Program-made: the position numbers and the translations under genes
Notes under the pieces: model-generated
Told to the model about the DNA's origin: nothing
The model's input: the letters and a program-made list of their open reading frames with translations, nothing else
Databases searched by the model: none
In this document: positions 34,571-34,709 of the stretch, piece by piece
Position numbering within the stretch: the stretch's first letter is position 1
Layout of the letters: each line of letters starts with the position of its first letter
NCBI GenBank assembly: GCA_945860225.1
Contig: CAMAPT010000026.1
Span: 1-34,709, forward strand
Direction of reading: 5' to 3'
From: Chitinophaga pinensis
Lineage (GTDB): Bacteria > Bacteroidota > Bacteroidia > B-17B0 > Aurantibacillaceae
Length of the DNA: 34,709 bases

Positions 34571-34709
34571 CTGAAATAGGTTGTCACACAAACAACTTAA
34601 AAGATGGTAAAACCAACGGAACAGGCAAAGAAGCGTAGTCAGCGAGATTATAGTTTGTCCTTTAAATTACAGTTAGTGGGAGAGCTAGAAAGAGGAGAGC
34701 TCAATTTTT
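34571..34709 (+). mobile_element. IS3-family insertion sequence, left end (continues beyond the window)
   Basis: The transposase reading frame starts at 34604. The preceding CTGAAATAGGTTGTCACACA is a plausible left terminal repeat, but the right end is outside the window, so the exact boundary and any target duplication cannot be seen. Confidence 0.55.
34604..34709 (+). CDS. IS3-family transposase OrfA, partial (5' end)
   Basis: Only 35 codons are visible. They read MVKPTEQAKKRSQRDYSLSF then KLQLVGELERGEL, which matches the start of IS3-family OrfA proteins of Bacteroidota (KRSQRDY...FKL.VV...E.GE), a helix-turn-helix DNA-binding subunit. OrfA normally fuses with OrfB by -1 frameshifting to make the active transposase. 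The rest is beyond the right edge. Confidence 0.8.
   Translation, partial: MVKPTEQAKKRSQRDYSLSFKLQLVGELERGELNF

Noticed and set aside
1-34709. tRNA, rRNA, riboswitch or CRISPR array
   Set aside because: By eye, no cloverleaf-like CCA-ended segment, rRNA core sequence or regularly spaced direct repeats were found in the intergenic regions; a covariance-model scan was not possible here.

Overview
The window is a low-GC, gene-dense stretch of a Bacteroidota chromosome, most like Flavobacteriia or a neighbouring class. The grounds are the regulatory-domain TonB-dependent receptor, a DUF4270 lipoprotein beside panC and a glycogen-synthase-like gene, promoters of the TTTG-N18-20-TAnnTTTG type, and the lack of strong Shine-Dalgarno sequences. 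No rRNA, tRNA or CRISPR array was recognised.

Positions 1-1.1 kb are accessory in character. A partial secreted protein gene runs off the left edge. A tiny two-helix membrane protein gene is bracketed by a 14-bp inverted repeat (13 of 14 matching) and an imperfect palindrome, laid out as in an integron gene cassette (attC-like). A strong hairpin and an 18-bp perfect palindrome lie nearby. From 1.1 to 5.0 kb a minus-strand operon-like run encodes a TonB-dependent receptor, a PduO-type cobalamin adenosyltransferase, a PaaI-like thioesterase and a small secreted protein. alaS is divergent from it and ends in a clear terminator.

From 8.0 to 10.4 kb an ECF sigma factor overlaps by one base a 589-residue membrane-anchored protein, forming a probable sigma/sensor pair. 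From 10.5 to 17.2 kb lies a heavy-metal efflux locus: a short His/Asp-rich exported protein (TTG start), a CzcA-type RND pump, a four-helix-bundle gene broken by one extra A in an A8 run, a TolC-like outer-membrane channel and a lipoprotein membrane-fusion subunit. The 750 bp after it holds a probable terminator, a perfect hairpin and gene remnants. A VIT1/CCC1 metal transporter and a second hotdog thioesterase follow.

From 19.1 to 25.1 kb are glyS (eukaryote-like dimeric type) and panC on minus, then, divergently, a stand-alone glycogen-synthase N-domain lacking its usual substrate motif, a DUF4270 lipoprotein and two unrecognised genes. From 25.1 to 32.5 kb the minus strand carries an ABC half-transporter, an arginase and a tightly packed epimerase-asnB-glycosyltransferase-bioD operon, which looks like surface-glycan synthesis with biotin synthesis attached. 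argS diverges from that operon and may be leaderless. The right edge enters an IS3-family insertion sequence just after a 15-bp hairpin.

Most of the window is housekeeping or known families. The best candidates for something less described are the cassette-like left end, the sigma/anchored-protein pair, the A8-interrupted gene inside the metal-efflux locus and the degenerate glycogen-synthase-like protein next to DUF4270.
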